Assembly: GCA_026770025.1 (NCBI GenBank) | Contig: JAMXDE010000008.1 | Location: 1,488,001 to 1,552,000, forward strand | Length of the DNA: 64,000 nt | Origin: Craspedostauros australis | Taxonomy: Eukaryota > Bacillariophyta > Bacillariophyceae > Mastogloiales > Achnanthaceae | Reading direction: 5' to 3' | In this document: piece by piece, positions 1-10,131 of the stretch | Position numbering within the stretch: position 1 is the first letter of the stretch | Layout: every line of letters begins with the position of its first letter | Position numbers and translations under genes: made by a program | The notes under the pieces: generated by a model | Seen by the model: the letters and a program-made list of their open reading frames with translations, nothing else | Database searches by the model: none | What the model was told of the DNA's origin: nothing

Positions 1-1957
1 ACTCATCCCAGCTGTCATTGCGGCGATCAAGATGGAACATGTCCACCACCATGCGCGCATCGTCACGATTCATGCGATTGCCATCGTTGCGGCATGCCTG
101 CAATAGCCGATGCGCGGAGATTGACCGGCCTTGATCTTTGCTCCAACGTCTCGTCTTGTCGATGCATTCCGCCCAATGCGGCAAGTTCTGCATGGTACGT
201 CTCATGGTGAGAAAATCACCGTAGCGAATATTCGTAGCCTGCGACTGCAAACGTGACTGGGACTGTGGTATTGACGACGAATGTATCCTGCCGAGCGCAG
301 GATCCTCCATGCGTGATGATACCATGGCCGTCGCGTACGCTCCCAGCAGTTCTTGCACAGATGGATGCATGGGGCCATCGGCATACCGCGTGAGCATCTC
401 TATGGCTTCTTTTGTGGTGATCGTCGCTGTTGGATGTTGCGAATACGCTGCAGACCAAAATGCCTGAGCGCTGAGCTCCGATTTGAGCTGATCAAAGAAG
501 GCATCAAACTGCTGCCGTCGCAGAATGCCATCATCGCCTTCCGTAGCGCCGAAATGACGATCGAGAAATGGCGCTGCCGTGCCGTCAAACTGTCGCATCA
601 AGCGCACCATGTCGGCCCTATGGATCTTGCCATCCCGCTGCAGGATTGCAAAGGCAACGTCCAGCTCTGCATCTGGTTGCGACAGCAAGAATGCGAGGCG
701 CGCGCGATTGTTGTTGTTCGCCCGTGGCGCTTTCGAGGTGTCATCGATGTCCAGCACTTTCATCAATGTCGATGTGACGGAAGGCATGTCGAGATCGGAT
801 AATTCATCGGTTGGGGTCGAAGACGAAGAATCTTCTGACTCGTCACCAGTCTGTGCTGAATCACTGTTGCTGCTGTCGTCGCTGGCGATTTTAGGTGCTG
901 CGCAAAATTCCCGCAAGCACGTCTCCAAGGTTGCTGGTATAGTGTTGGATGGTTGCTGCGACGGAGCTTCTGCTTCCTCTTGGACGTCGTCGTCGGCGCT
1001 CTGAGCTTTGGGAAGATCCGATGCTGTTTGCGCATCAACGCTTGCGAATAGCGATTGATGTTCCACAGCCGCGCACGTCAGCTCGGCGCATGCGACAATC
1101 GACGCATCGTGCGGATACTTGTACAGGAAGCAATGCTCGTTGATAGCATCGCCTGGATGCAGAGTTCTGACGCGTTGTTGCCCATGGTAAACGCCGGCTG
1201 TGCCTTCCTGGATGATGTACAGCATGAGCGGATGTTCCGAGTTGGCGTCGGATTCCGCATTCGAAGCATGATCGCTATCATTGCCAACGTCGCCACTGTT
1301 GCTGGTGGTACCATCGTCGACATGCAATGGATTCGTGTCCGTTGTTGGCGATGTTTGGTCTCCACCGTCGCTTTCTTGATTGAACACAGTTGCGTCAGCA
1401 GCATTGCCACCACTATCCTTCTGCTTCACATTATCCCGCCCAGCGCTGTGGCCACCATCCATCTCACTTTCATCGTGCATCTCTTCCATATACTCCAGCA
1501 ATTCATCTGCATCCGCCATGCCACCATCGACGCTGTTGCGTCGTCGGTGTCTCATTTTGTGAATGGCCAACATGCGGAACTCCTGCAGATCCACTTCGTC
1601 TGGAGACGATGCGTAATTCTCCAAGTGCAACACGGTGAAGGGTTGGAAGATGACCTTGCGAGCCTCAAATCTGGTGTTGCAGAGACGCGACGCAGAGTTG
1701 AGTCGGATGTCGCGCGGGTACGTCAAGATGGTGTCTCCGCTGTCTCGTTGCAGGATCGTTGGTGCCGGTTCCTCATGATTGGCCTTTGTCTGACTTGTGT
1801 TGCTGCTCTCGATCTCTTCGCTGGCAATCACGGGATCGTGATGCTGATCGTTGCCATCATTGGCATTTGCAGTTGCCTTTGTTGCAACAGCCGCACTTCC
1901 GTCACCGTCAGCCACAGATTGATGGCCATCGGCATTATCGTTGGTTTCGTTCGTCAT
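1..1957 (-). CDS. Partial gene: cyclic-nucleotide-binding-like segment plus MICU-like EF-hand region
   Basis: The minus strand is open from an ATG at 1957 to the window edge, about 652 codons, with no stop, so the C-terminus lies outside. An in-frame stop occurs upstream before any other ATG. The first ~235 residues are acidic, Asn/Ser-rich and contain a basic RHRRR patch. Residues ~240-305 read like a cyclic-nucleotide-binding beta roll: YIIQEG, then a TLHPGD turn, then a long strand containing VEH. After a second low-complexity linker, residues ~420-652 resemble the core of the mitochondrial calcium uniporter regulators MICU1/2: FLLSQP followed by a helix and a degenerate EF loop (QRDGKIHRADM), a FGATEGDDG turn before an FDAFFDQLKSEL helix, and a second paired-helix unit containing YGDFLTMRRTMQNL. 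The EF loops seen lack several acidic ligands. The family call is by eye. It might instead be a diatom-specific EF-hand protein. No mitochondrial presequence is obvious. Confidence 0.6.
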   Translation of the reverse strand, partial: MTNETNDNADGHQSVADGDGSAAVATKATANANDGNDQHHDPVIASEEIESSNTSQTKANHEEPAPTILQRDSGDTILTYPRDIRLNSASRLCNTRFEARKVIFQPFTVLHLENYASSPDEVDLQEFRMLAIHKMRHRRRNSVDGGMADADELLEYMEEMHDESEMDGGHSAGRDNVKQKDSGGNAADATVFNQESDGGDQTSPTTDTNPLHVDDGTTSNSGDVGNDSDHASNAESDANSEHPLMLYIIQEGTAGVYHGQQRVRTLHPGDAINEHCFLYKYPHDASIVACAELTCAAVEHQSLFASVDAQTASDLPKAQSADDDVQEEAEAPSQQPSNTIPATLETCLREFCAAPKIASDDSSNSDSAQTGDESEDSSSSTPTDELSDLDMPSVTSTLMKVLDIDDTSKAPRANNNNRARLAFLLSQPDAELDVAFAILQRDGKIHRADMVRLMRQFDGTAAPFLDRHFGATEGDDGILRRQQFDAFFDQLKSELSAQAFWSAAYSQHPTATITTKEAIEMLTRYADGPMHPSVQELLGAYATAMVSSRMEDPALGRIHSSSIPQSQSRLQSQATNIRYGDFLTMRRTMQNLPHWAECIDKTRRWSKDQGRSISAHRLLQACRNDGNRMNRDDARMVVDMFHLDRRNDSWDE

Positions 1958-2703
1958 AGCTTCAATCAGTCGATCAGTCAGTCGATCAGTCCGTCTCCAC
2001 CTTTCTGTCGATCTCGGTTGATGGGTGTTATAGTCGTGAAGTGCTTTCGTTGTGGATGCTGCAATCTGTGCTCTGAGTTATGCTCGGCGCTGCTCCTTCG
2101 GATCCTTTCATTCCGCACAGAGGAGGAGTGCATCTGCAGATCGTATTGTGCTTGCGCTCGTGCTCGTTTCTGTGGTGCCGTGTTGGATCGGGGATGGGTT
2201 TGGGAAGTTGCGTTGGTGGTCGTGTTTCGATCTTTTTGGTTGTTCTTCTTCTGTTCGTTTTTGTGGTGAGGTTCGCTTTTGGCTTGGAAATGTGGAAACG
2301 GACATACGGACAGACGTGTGCAGTACAGATCCAAGACGAGTGTAGACCAGAACAGAATGGAGAGCCGAAGAAAGGTTCTGATCGCATTGATGCGTGGGTT
2401 CGCCTGTTGCGAGACAGCGTCCAGCGTAGCTAGGAGGACAACATCTTCTACTCCTCATGGAATGTATGGTATTCTATCATGCAAAGATGCATGGTGTTGC
2501 TAACTTATCAACTTGTATCTGCATCTGAGGTTCCTTTCCTTCGAGTGTGCGTGTGTCCATGAAATGCTTTCCAAGATCCGTGCCCGTGTGTATGTTCCCA
2601 ATCGAAGACACGAAAGCATGACACCATGCCGGCCGCGCCCTGCCGCGTCATCATTCGTTCGTGCAGAATCGGAATCAAGCACATCAATCAACACATCAAG
2701 CAC
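1958..2703. other. Intergenic, 5' side of the MICU-like gene
   Basis: This stretch separates two minus-strand genes, so it holds the upstream region of the first and the 3' end of the second. Short direct repeats of CAGTCGAT lie at about 1965-1990, just upstream of the ATG. I see no convincing coding region; the plus-strand open frame that crosses here is antisense to the neighbouring gene. Confidence 0.5.
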
Positions 2704-3498
2704 TCAAACATACTGATTGCAAGCACGAATGGCGATCTCCCCGGACGTGCAGAGCTCCTTGGTGTATTGCTCGACCAGCGCGACAGTCTGGTTCTGCAGC
2801 TCCTGGTTGATTCCGAAGAACCACAGACCTTCGTAGAACGCGAACAGCGGCGCGACGGTGATGGCGCCGCTCAGAGATTGCATCAGGGCTGGCTTGGCAC
2901 CCTCGAAGATGCTGTGTCCGAGGTGGATTTGGATGTACCACGCAAACACATGCAGGGCGAAGGCGTACGCGAAGACGCGGCCCGTGCCGTACCAGGGCAC
3001 GGACGTTGCCACCTTCTCGTCCGTCTTCTTGGCCAGCGCATGGGCGGCCGCGCGTTGGTCGTTCTCGTAGAAGTACTTGGCCGTCGCGTACATGGCATAC
3101 AGGAACGGGGTGTACATGAGCGCACCGAAGGCGTCGATGGAGAGGTAGTACACGAGGTAGAAAGTGCAGCACGCCAGATTCCACGTGAGGGCGGGATGCT
3201 TCGCGCCGATCACGGGCAGCGGCAGGAACGCGAAGAAGATGAGCGCGGTGTAGATGATGCCGGGCACTCCGAAGAAGTGGATGAGCTGATTCCAGGGATC
3301 CGCGTGGTAGACTCCGTAGAAGGCCAAGGCGCCCTTGATGTCGTCGAATTGGGAGATGGCCTTCAGCATGTTCACGAACACGAACGTGGCGAAGACCTGC
3401 GACGCGGTGAAGGCCGACAACAACGCGCGATCGTTGCTGGGGGCGATGCTGGGGGTCGCCTGGGCGGCCGTGGCGGTGCTGGTGCTTGTCTTGCTCAT
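2704..3498 (-). CDS. Mpo1-like (DUF962) 2-hydroxy fatty acid dioxygenase
   Basis: Intact 264-residue membrane protein of the Mpo1/YGL010w (DUF962) family. In yeast, Mpo1 is an ER iron-dependent dioxygenase that removes one carbon from 2-hydroxy fatty acids during phytosphingosine breakdown (established for the yeast enzyme). Both family signatures are visible: YHADPWNQLIHFFGVP at residues 64-79, and HVFAWYIQIHLGH at 183-195 followed by FEGAKPAL, giving the conserved His residues expected to bind iron. Hydrophobic helices lie at about 80-98, 105-125, 178-190 and 208-230. The ATG at 3498 opens a Ser/Thr/Ala-rich cytosolic leader of about 25 residues. The gene has no visible intron. Its activity here is inferred from the family. 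Confidence 0.9.
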   Translation of the reverse strand: MSKTSTSTATAAQATPSIAPSNDRALLSAFTASQVFATFVFVNMLKAISQFDDIKGALAFYGVYHADPWNQLIHFFGVPGIIYTALIFFAFLPLPVIGAKHPALTWNLACCTFYLVYYLSIDAFGALMYTPFLYAMYATAKYFYENDQRAAAHALAKKTDEKVATSVPWYGTGRVFAYAFALHVFAWYIQIHLGHSIFEGAKPALMQSLSGAITVAPLFAFYEGLWFFGINQELQNQTVALVEQYTKELCTSGEIAIRACNQYV

Positions 3499-5112
3499 GG
3501 TGCTCTCCTCGAAGTCTCTTTGATGGTTTTTGTGGCTGGTTGGACGTCGTCGACGATTCAGGTTGTTGATGATTCAGGTTGCTGATGCTTCTCTCGGGTG
3601 GCAATTGCGTCTGCAATGGTGATGTTCTGACAACTGATCGATGACAGCCTCGATCAATCAAGAGCAGGATCACAGCACGACCAGATCAGAACAGGATCAG
3701 AACAGAATCGGAATCGAATTGTGCAGAGTGCGCGACGATACCTCCTTCTGTTCTCTTTCTCACATTCGGAGACTGGTCGAGCATGCGGATTGTTCTCTCA
3801 TCGTTCTCCTTGCGCACCTCTGATGTCTCTCTTGTGCAGAATGCGTGCTGTCCGCAAGCAAAGAATTCAGAACGTTCTTCCGTGTTTCTGCTGCTTTTCG
3901 AACAACCGCAAAAACAAAAAGCACGAGCATTCGTCTGTTGTCGTCCTTGTCATGCTTCAATAGTACTGAGTTAGTTACTTATATTCATGACCCGTAACCA
4001 TGACTGCGATCATCATCGTTCACGCTCGTGTTTGAAATGTTGATTCGCTCTTGTGTCTCACCACCTCACGCGTGCTGGTCATTTGTCTCAGAAACACTAC
4101 TTCTTGTTGGCTCCCCCATGACTGGCATGAGTCATGTGGAAATGAAGAACGCGATCAGCTCCCGTACAACACCACCGGTGCCCCAGCATGGTTAGTTCGT
4201 TCGTATGATGCGAAGTGTTGAATGTCATCGATGCAGTTGATCGAGGATAAGTATTTGGATCACAGAGCGCGCTGGATCGTATCAGCGGTGCACAAACGAC
4301 AGAAATCGTGCGAACTTGGAGAACTGGACGAAGGACATCGAATGCAAAGTTGAGTGTCTGTTGGGTCCATGATGCCAAATAGGCAACGTGAATGAAGTTA
4401 AATGGCGCTTGTTGAGGTTGTGTGCGGCCTTCACTGACTTTTTCCATTGTTGTCATTTCAAAGAGACGGTTAGTTATTGCTGTGTCTGCGACAGAGGATC
4501 GGACTGGCACAAGACACTACCCAAGAGTGAGAAATGTCATTTCTGTCTGTCCAACTGGCACGAGTGGGACATCAGAAACCTGTTGGGCAACAAAGGTAAA
4601 GTCTTTGGCGGAAGAGCGAACTCACCTGACAAGCCCCCTCCCTCCCAACCCAGAACTCGAACTTGAACAAGACCAACAAACGTGGCCGCAAGCCAACGTC
4701 AACACCAACATCAACCGCGCTTGTTAGTGGCAGCATGGGGCAGCGAAAACAAGACACGACAAACCCAGAGCACGCCATTCGTCCACCACCGGAAAGACCA
4801 GAACAAACAAGACGGCGACATCACGGAACAGCAAGACACAGAACAACCTCGCTGATCGTCTTTCTTTCACAAGCACGACCGCAAGCACGAGCACAACCGT
4901 AACACCACAGCGTCATCGACCAAGACCCGTCGTCTTTTCTGCACATTCATTCATCAAGCCATCCATCAAGGCATCCATCGAGACATCCATCAATTCAGGC
5001 TTTGTTCATCTCATAAAAAGCAACTCGGCATCTCTACTGACACAAAGCAACGCAATCCAAAGCAACGAACAGCAACGCCAACACAGCCCAACGCAATCCC
5101 AAATCCAGAGCC
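3499..5112. other. Intergenic region between divergent genes
   Basis: About 1.6 kb between the Mpo1-like gene (minus) and the YGYG-motif gene (plus), so it probably holds both promoters. The longest open frame, 4097-4510 on minus (137 codons), has no recognisable domain. The last ~450 bases before 5113 are rich in CAA, ACA and CATC runs, like an untranslated leader. No RNA gene or repeat is recognised. Confidence 0.5.
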
Positions 5113-6376
5113 ATGCCACCATCATCCACACGAAGATCACCAGAACGAGCCACCACAGCGATGGACTACGGGTACGGTTCCGCAGTTCCGGACTCCGAGA
5201 TGGAGAGACCACGGCGAATCCAGCCACGCCGCAGCTCCTCCTCCAGCAGCAGCTCCTCAAAACGATGGGACGATACCACGGACGTCGAGATGAAGGACGT
5301 GACACCGTTGGCACCAGTCAAGAAGGCCTCCATGAACAACAGTGCCGACATGTACGGCTACGGCGATGCCGCACCAGACAGCAACGAACATGGCCCATCG
5401 TCCAGCAACAACCAGTTCAGAACGCCCATGCGCCAGGCTCGTCGCAGCTCCATGAAGAGCGGACGTGGATCGTCGAGAAGGGCATCCATCGGATGTAAGT
5501 CTGCTGCTGCGCAACTCTCGTCCTGTCTGTTGGACTTTTTCGGCCCGCAGGCTTTTCTGCGTCCCCGTCTGTCGTCTGTCGTCTCTTGATTGATTGATTG
5601 GCTGATTGGTCGATTGACAGACAGAGAAGTGTCCTGCCATCGACGCCGATTGTCTCTCACGCACACTCTTGTTCCATTCACGGTCGCGCCTCAACACAAA
5701 CGCCAACACCAACCACAATCTTCTTCGTGCTCGATTCCATGTCTGCTCTCCGCATGTCTGGTCCACCATTCCACGAACACGAACACGTACACGTTCACGT
5801 TCACGTACACGTACACGAACAAACCAATCATCACACACAACCACCCGAACCCATTCCCATTCCATCCAAACAGACACTGGAGAAATCACAATCCAGCTTC
5901 CTGGCAAATCGAAGCCGGTCCGCCGCAGAACATCCATCAGCTTTGCTTCCGAAGACGAGGTCTGCGAGGTCACCCCAGCCAAGGACATGTCCCCAACCCA
6001 AAACCTCTGGTTCTCGAACGAGGAGAGCAGCGCCATCCGTGAGAAGTGCAGCTTCCTCGTCGAGCTCATGCGCGCTTCCGAGAGCCACCCAGATGCCCGC
6101 GAGGCCATCCGCCATTACAACATCCGCGGGCTCGAGAGCCACGTCGAACCAGGTCCATCCGTCGAGCAAGATCAGGCATGGTACTCCGTCTTCCTCGAGC
6201 AGTATTTGCAGCGCAACGAAGGCGTCTTCGATGATACCGTCATCTCCCAGGCCTACCAACGCAACACCTTCCAGAGCCAGCAGATTGCCCAGGATCGTGC
6301 CCAGCAGGATGCTCAGGAGATTCAAACGTACACGAAGAGCGTGCGACGACAGATGCGTCGCATGTCCTTGATGTGA
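5113..6376 (+). CDS. Two-exon YGYG-motif protein of diatom type, unknown function
   Basis: Exon 1 is 5113-5494 and exon 2 is 5874-6376; the joined frame gives 294 residues. The donor is T/GTAAGT at 5495 and the acceptor CAG ends at 5873, which joins TCC ATC GGA T to AC ACT GGA in frame. The N-terminus has two related motifs, MDYGYGSAVPDSEME and MYGYGDAAPDSNE, separated by a Ser run and basic RRIQPRRSSS, then RQARRSSMKSG. Exon 2 starts with a short beta-type stretch (GEITIQLPG), a basic RRRTSISF motif and a charged helical domain rich in Glu and Gln that ends RRQMRRMSLM. I associate the YGYG and RRSSMK motifs with diatom proteins whose role is unknown; basic, Ser-rich segments suggest phosphorylation and perhaps a nuclear location (inference). 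The second ATG at 5161 is an alternative start. Confidence 0.8.
5772..5822. repeat. Hexanucleotide microsatellite in the intron of the YGYG-motif gene
   Basis: Near-perfect alternation of the hexamers CACGAA, CACGTA and CACGTT covers about 50 bases inside the 379-base intron. A GATT-rich run lies near 5586-5617. Confidence 0.8.
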
Positions 6377-9117
6377 GCAGCAGCGTGCCTGATCCCATCA
6401 GCGCTGCGGCATCCGGATGATGCAACCAGCAACAACAACATCACCACCACCTGAGATATGTGGCATTCACATGGAGGACGATAGAGAGTACAGTGACAAG
6501 AGAATATGATGATAGAGACATACACAACGGTTGGAGCCGAAGTAGCAGGCGCGGAAGCAGCCGCAGCAACAACGCTACTACCCATCCCAACCCCAACACA
6601 CAACAGGAACCGCCAAGGGACATTGGACCACGGCAACAATCGCAGCACAAACGTTCAATTTAAGTATAATACACAACACCACACATGTAACAGAAGCAGC
6701 AGCAGCGGTAATACTTCCGTGGAACCGGACCGAAACCGTGATTTGTTCCATTTCTTGCTGATGAACCGGTTTCTTCTCCACGAGGCACGTGTCCTGGCAC
6801 TGTGATGCCTCGCGATTCTCTGGTGGTCCATCGCGGGTCCGAGACTCATCGAAGGGGCATGTACACGTGATTCCCACTGCGACGGAGAAGCACAAACTCA
6901 CTGAGTGATCATGGGCCACTATGCTTGTCTGCGAATGCATTCGGCAAGATTGGATTGGTGAGGGACCTACAGCAATTTGTACGAGACTCTCCGAAATGCG
7001 TATTCTTGAGGAGCACGAAAGCCCCAAGCTCCACTGAACTATTCTCATTGCGCTGCCCAATGTCTCTTCTCCCTCTGCTGCAGAATCACTCCAGGGAGTG
7101 CTCGTGCGCATGCAAGAGCCCTGGGCGCAGATTCGCTATCAAACGTCGCCGCCTCGAAGTTCTCAACCTCTCCGGTTGTGACCAACTTTGCGGACTGGTT
7201 GAAGAGCAACTGGTGTTCAGATTGCGTTCAACGGCGAAGAGTTTGCCGCAGAGCAAGACTCCACAGCGACTTTGCTTCATTTACCTATCCTTGGAGTTAT
7301 TCGTACCTGATCCGTGCAAGAGAGAGAGAGAGAGAGAGAGCCTGATCGTGACTTGCGGCTACTTTGCGGCTTCTCCTCCGAAAGGTCCTGCTTTCTCAAA
7401 GCGTGAACAGGTCATGAGGCGCAGTGGGCGCGCGGGGGATGATTGTCTCCGGCTCATGGCAGGGAAATAGAAACGCAGTGGTGCGCAACATCAAACAGAA
7501 ACACTGTGATTGGGATTGTAATGCGACCCGTAGGAAAAACGTATGCAGTGCCACTCCTGCATTGCGCATGCCGTAAATCCTTCAGAGAGCACATGATGAT
7601 GCAAACCGAATGGATGCGTTCACAATTGCGTTCTCAGGGAGTGTTGAGAGTGCGATACTTGCGGCGGTGTAGCGAACGCTGCGACTGGGACGCACCTTTG
7701 TGCCGAAAGGATATTTGGTGCTCTGTTGAGCGTGACTGCAAGTGCGCATAGGAGCTGGTGTGCGGTGCCCTGTTCGTGTGGTGCTTGGCGACATTGCTCC
7801 ATGCTGCGGTGATGGCTTTTCTCGATTTTGTGACGAGCCGAGTTCTGCGCACGTTCACAATCACAATGCTTCCAAAGAAGCTTGTTCTGCAAGAATGGTA
7901 GAAGTGTGATGTGTTCTTTGGAGAACCTCGCCGTTCGCTATTGCCCTCAAATCTCCGAATTGAGCGGTATTGATACTGCGGTTCAGAATAGTTTGTGAAC
8001 GATCCCGTCGAAGAATCACCAACGTTCAAAACACGACTGGGATTGAAGAACGTGGAGAACAGAGAAGGTTTATCCTTGTCACACTCTCGTCCACGCTGTG
8101 CCAAAGAAGGGAGGTCTTCATGCTTGGTGGGAAAGATGCTGCTCATCGGTTTTTGCGATGGACGCTTCATTGGTAGCCAGACAGTCACAGTGGGTGAGGG
8201 ACGCACGAACTGCCCTCGACATGGACACTCCGTCGAACAGTGGAATCGCATGTTCGGAGTCTGTCGCAAGCGCTAACCTCAACCACAACCCCACAGGTAC
8301 AAGCGCGCACCAACGTCTTCGTCACGTAGGCGGGGTGCTGTATTGGGATAAGTATCAAGTTGCGAACCCACGGAGCCAGGTGGTCAGCCACAAAATGCAC
8401 GCACAGGCGACCATGGTGGTTGCTCGAGGGCAGACGCGTGGTGTCATTTGCTCGGCCGCGCAAGTTCGAGATTTCAGATCATCGTCTTCCTCAACATGTG
8501 TGGATACGCTGCCATTTCGAGCGTCCTCGCATGCGTTATATCATATCATACCATTTGAACTATGGCAAGATCGACCAGGAATCAAGACCACGAAGATGCC
8601 AGCGCATGGCTTCACACTTGCACTGCATGCGCCTTTGGAGATCAGAAAAATAGCAGTTGCCTGTGTCCTCGTATCCGTGTGATACCATGCCATGCTCCCT
8701 CCTCTATCTGATCATCGGTGCCAGCATGTCACATCTTTACGCATGACAAAGGTGTTCTGCCAGTGCCATGCATGCCCTGGATGTCCGCCGGTACCAGAAC
8801 AGGAAACGAAGTTTCTTCTTGTCTCTCTGCCTGTGCTTGGGATCCACGAGAGAATGACAGAGGACAGCCGATTGGTCGTATGAAAGCGTGGAGCCTCTTC
8901 GGGAGGTCGGATACTTTTTGGTATGATAAAATACCATACGTGCATGTCGGTTTACTGGCAAGCGAGGCCACGTGTTAGTGTATGTAGACATTGTGACATT
9001 ATGCAGAGTGTCGGTGGCAAATGTATCGAATATTGGATTATCAATCAATCACAAGGATCGTGTGTGAGGTACTCCCCTTTGGTCACAGAAGATCTTGGGC
9101 TCTACCTGAAACAAGCT
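6377..9117. other. 2.7-kb stretch without a supported gene
   Basis: Open frames of 181 codons (6925-7470, plus) and 211 codons (7634-8269, minus) exist. Neither has a domain, a convincing composition or an identifiable splice partner. An (AG)n microsatellite lies at 7319-7340. I see no transposon ends, tRNA-like box or terminal repeats. Confidence 0.5.
7319..7340. repeat. (AG)n microsatellite
   Basis: About eleven uninterrupted AG dinucleotides. Confidence 0.95.
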
Positions 9118-10131
9118 CTACGCAGCTGCCGTGCCGATTGCGCAGACTGCCGAGCCCTCGAAGCAGCACACGTTCAGGTGCAGCTCCTTCACTGTCTCAA
9201 CTCCCATGACCGCAATCAGCGTTGCCGAGCAAGATGGGTACTTCAGCAAAAAGTCGAGGTAGTTGATGCAATTCAAAATCGCCTCCTGGCAACCGAAGTA
9301 GTGGTTGACGTAGGTGAGATTGTTGGTTGCAGCCACGCCCAGAACGAACGAAGCCGATGCGATGTGTGCTGGCAAATCGCATGGGCGGCAGTCGGTTGCT
9401 TGGCATTGCAGCACCTTGTTGTACATGGACCGAGAGCGTTCCATGAGCTCTTCGCTTCGTATGGCCACGGCCTGGACTTGGTAGAGGAGCGCGATGTTGA
9501 AGATGACCGAAGCGCTGTACGTGCGGAGAGTGTCGACTGATCGAATGGCATGCTCCGCCGAGAACATGATTGGGTGGCGCACCACGTAGAACGTTTCATG
9601 CTGGCCTCCGTTTGCTGTGTGTGCAGAGGGAGAAGATGACGAAGGTGAAATCACAACGGAAGGGACAATGTGGATAATGTTTGTTGGCTCGCCCTGTGGC
9701 AGCGTGCTTGCGGCATTCGATGCCATCGCATCCATCTTGTCATCCATGTGCTCTTGATCATGGCCGTCGGTGCCACTACCACTATCATCGGTGCTATCGT
9801 TGTCGATGTCAGAGTTTTCATGGATGGTAGTTTCGGTGATCCTGTCGGAGCTATCACAGTCGCCGTCAATGTCAATGTCCATGTCGTCGTTGCTTGCATC
9901 CATTGAGGTGCTCGGGGCGGATGGGACGGGCGACTTGGTGGATTTCTTCGCAGCATTCTTCTCCGCAATGCACTCGCGCTTGAGCAGTGCCTGGAGCAGA
10001 GCCAGCGCTAATGTGAAGGAATGCATGGCCTTTGTGTAGCTGTTTGTCATGTGCTCGACGCCTTCGTTGTTGAGGAAGATGGTTTCCATCAACATGGAGT
10101 CCGTTGATTCTGCCTTGTGTTGTGCGTTCAT
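9118..10131 (-). CDS. TPR-like helical protein of diatom type, unknown function
   Basis: 337-residue protein starting at the ATG at 10131; the frame is open further upstream but that part reads like a leader. The N-terminus (LNNEGVEHMTNSYTKAMHSF, then further Ala/Leu helix) looks like one TPR-type helical hairpin. A strongly acidic Asp/Ser linker follows at about residues 75-150. The second half begins FYVVRHPIMFS and contains SASVIFNIALLYQ and a further helix pair with NNLTYVNHYF. The pattern of a split TPR-like array with an F-N-x-A-L-L-Y core is one I associate with a large diatom protein family without known function. No catalytic residues, signal peptide or membrane helix are evident. 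A role as a protein-interaction scaffold is inference. Confidence 0.7.
   Translation of the reverse strand: MNAQHKAESTDSMLMETIFLNNEGVEHMTNSYTKAMHSFTLALALLQALLKRECIAEKNAAKKSTKSPVPSAPSTSMDASNDDMDIDIDGDCDSSDRITETTIHENSDIDNDSTDDSGSGTDGHDQEHMDDKMDAMASNAASTLPQGEPTNIIHIVPSVVISPSSSSPSAHTANGGQHETFYVVRHPIMFSAEHAIRSVDTLRTYSASVIFNIALLYQVQAVAIRSEELMERSRSMYNKVLQCQATDCRPCDLPAHIASASFVLGVAATNNLTYVNHYFGCQEAILNCINYLDFLLKYPSCSATLIAVMGVETVKELHLNVCCFEGSAVCAIGTAAA

Noticed and set aside
1055-2269. 404-codon plus-strand frame
   Set aside because: Antisense to the MICU-like gene over most of its length; no domain, many Cys/Ile/Val codons typical of a shadow frame.
2626-3585. 319-codon plus-strand frame over the Mpo1-like gene
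   Set aside because: Pure antisense of a clearly recognised gene; composition rich in Arg, Gly, Val and Glu is a mirror artefact.
6925-8269. Frames of 181 and 211 codons in the 6.4-9.1 kb gap
   Set aside because: No domain, no plausible start context or splice partner; crossed by an (AG)n repeat.
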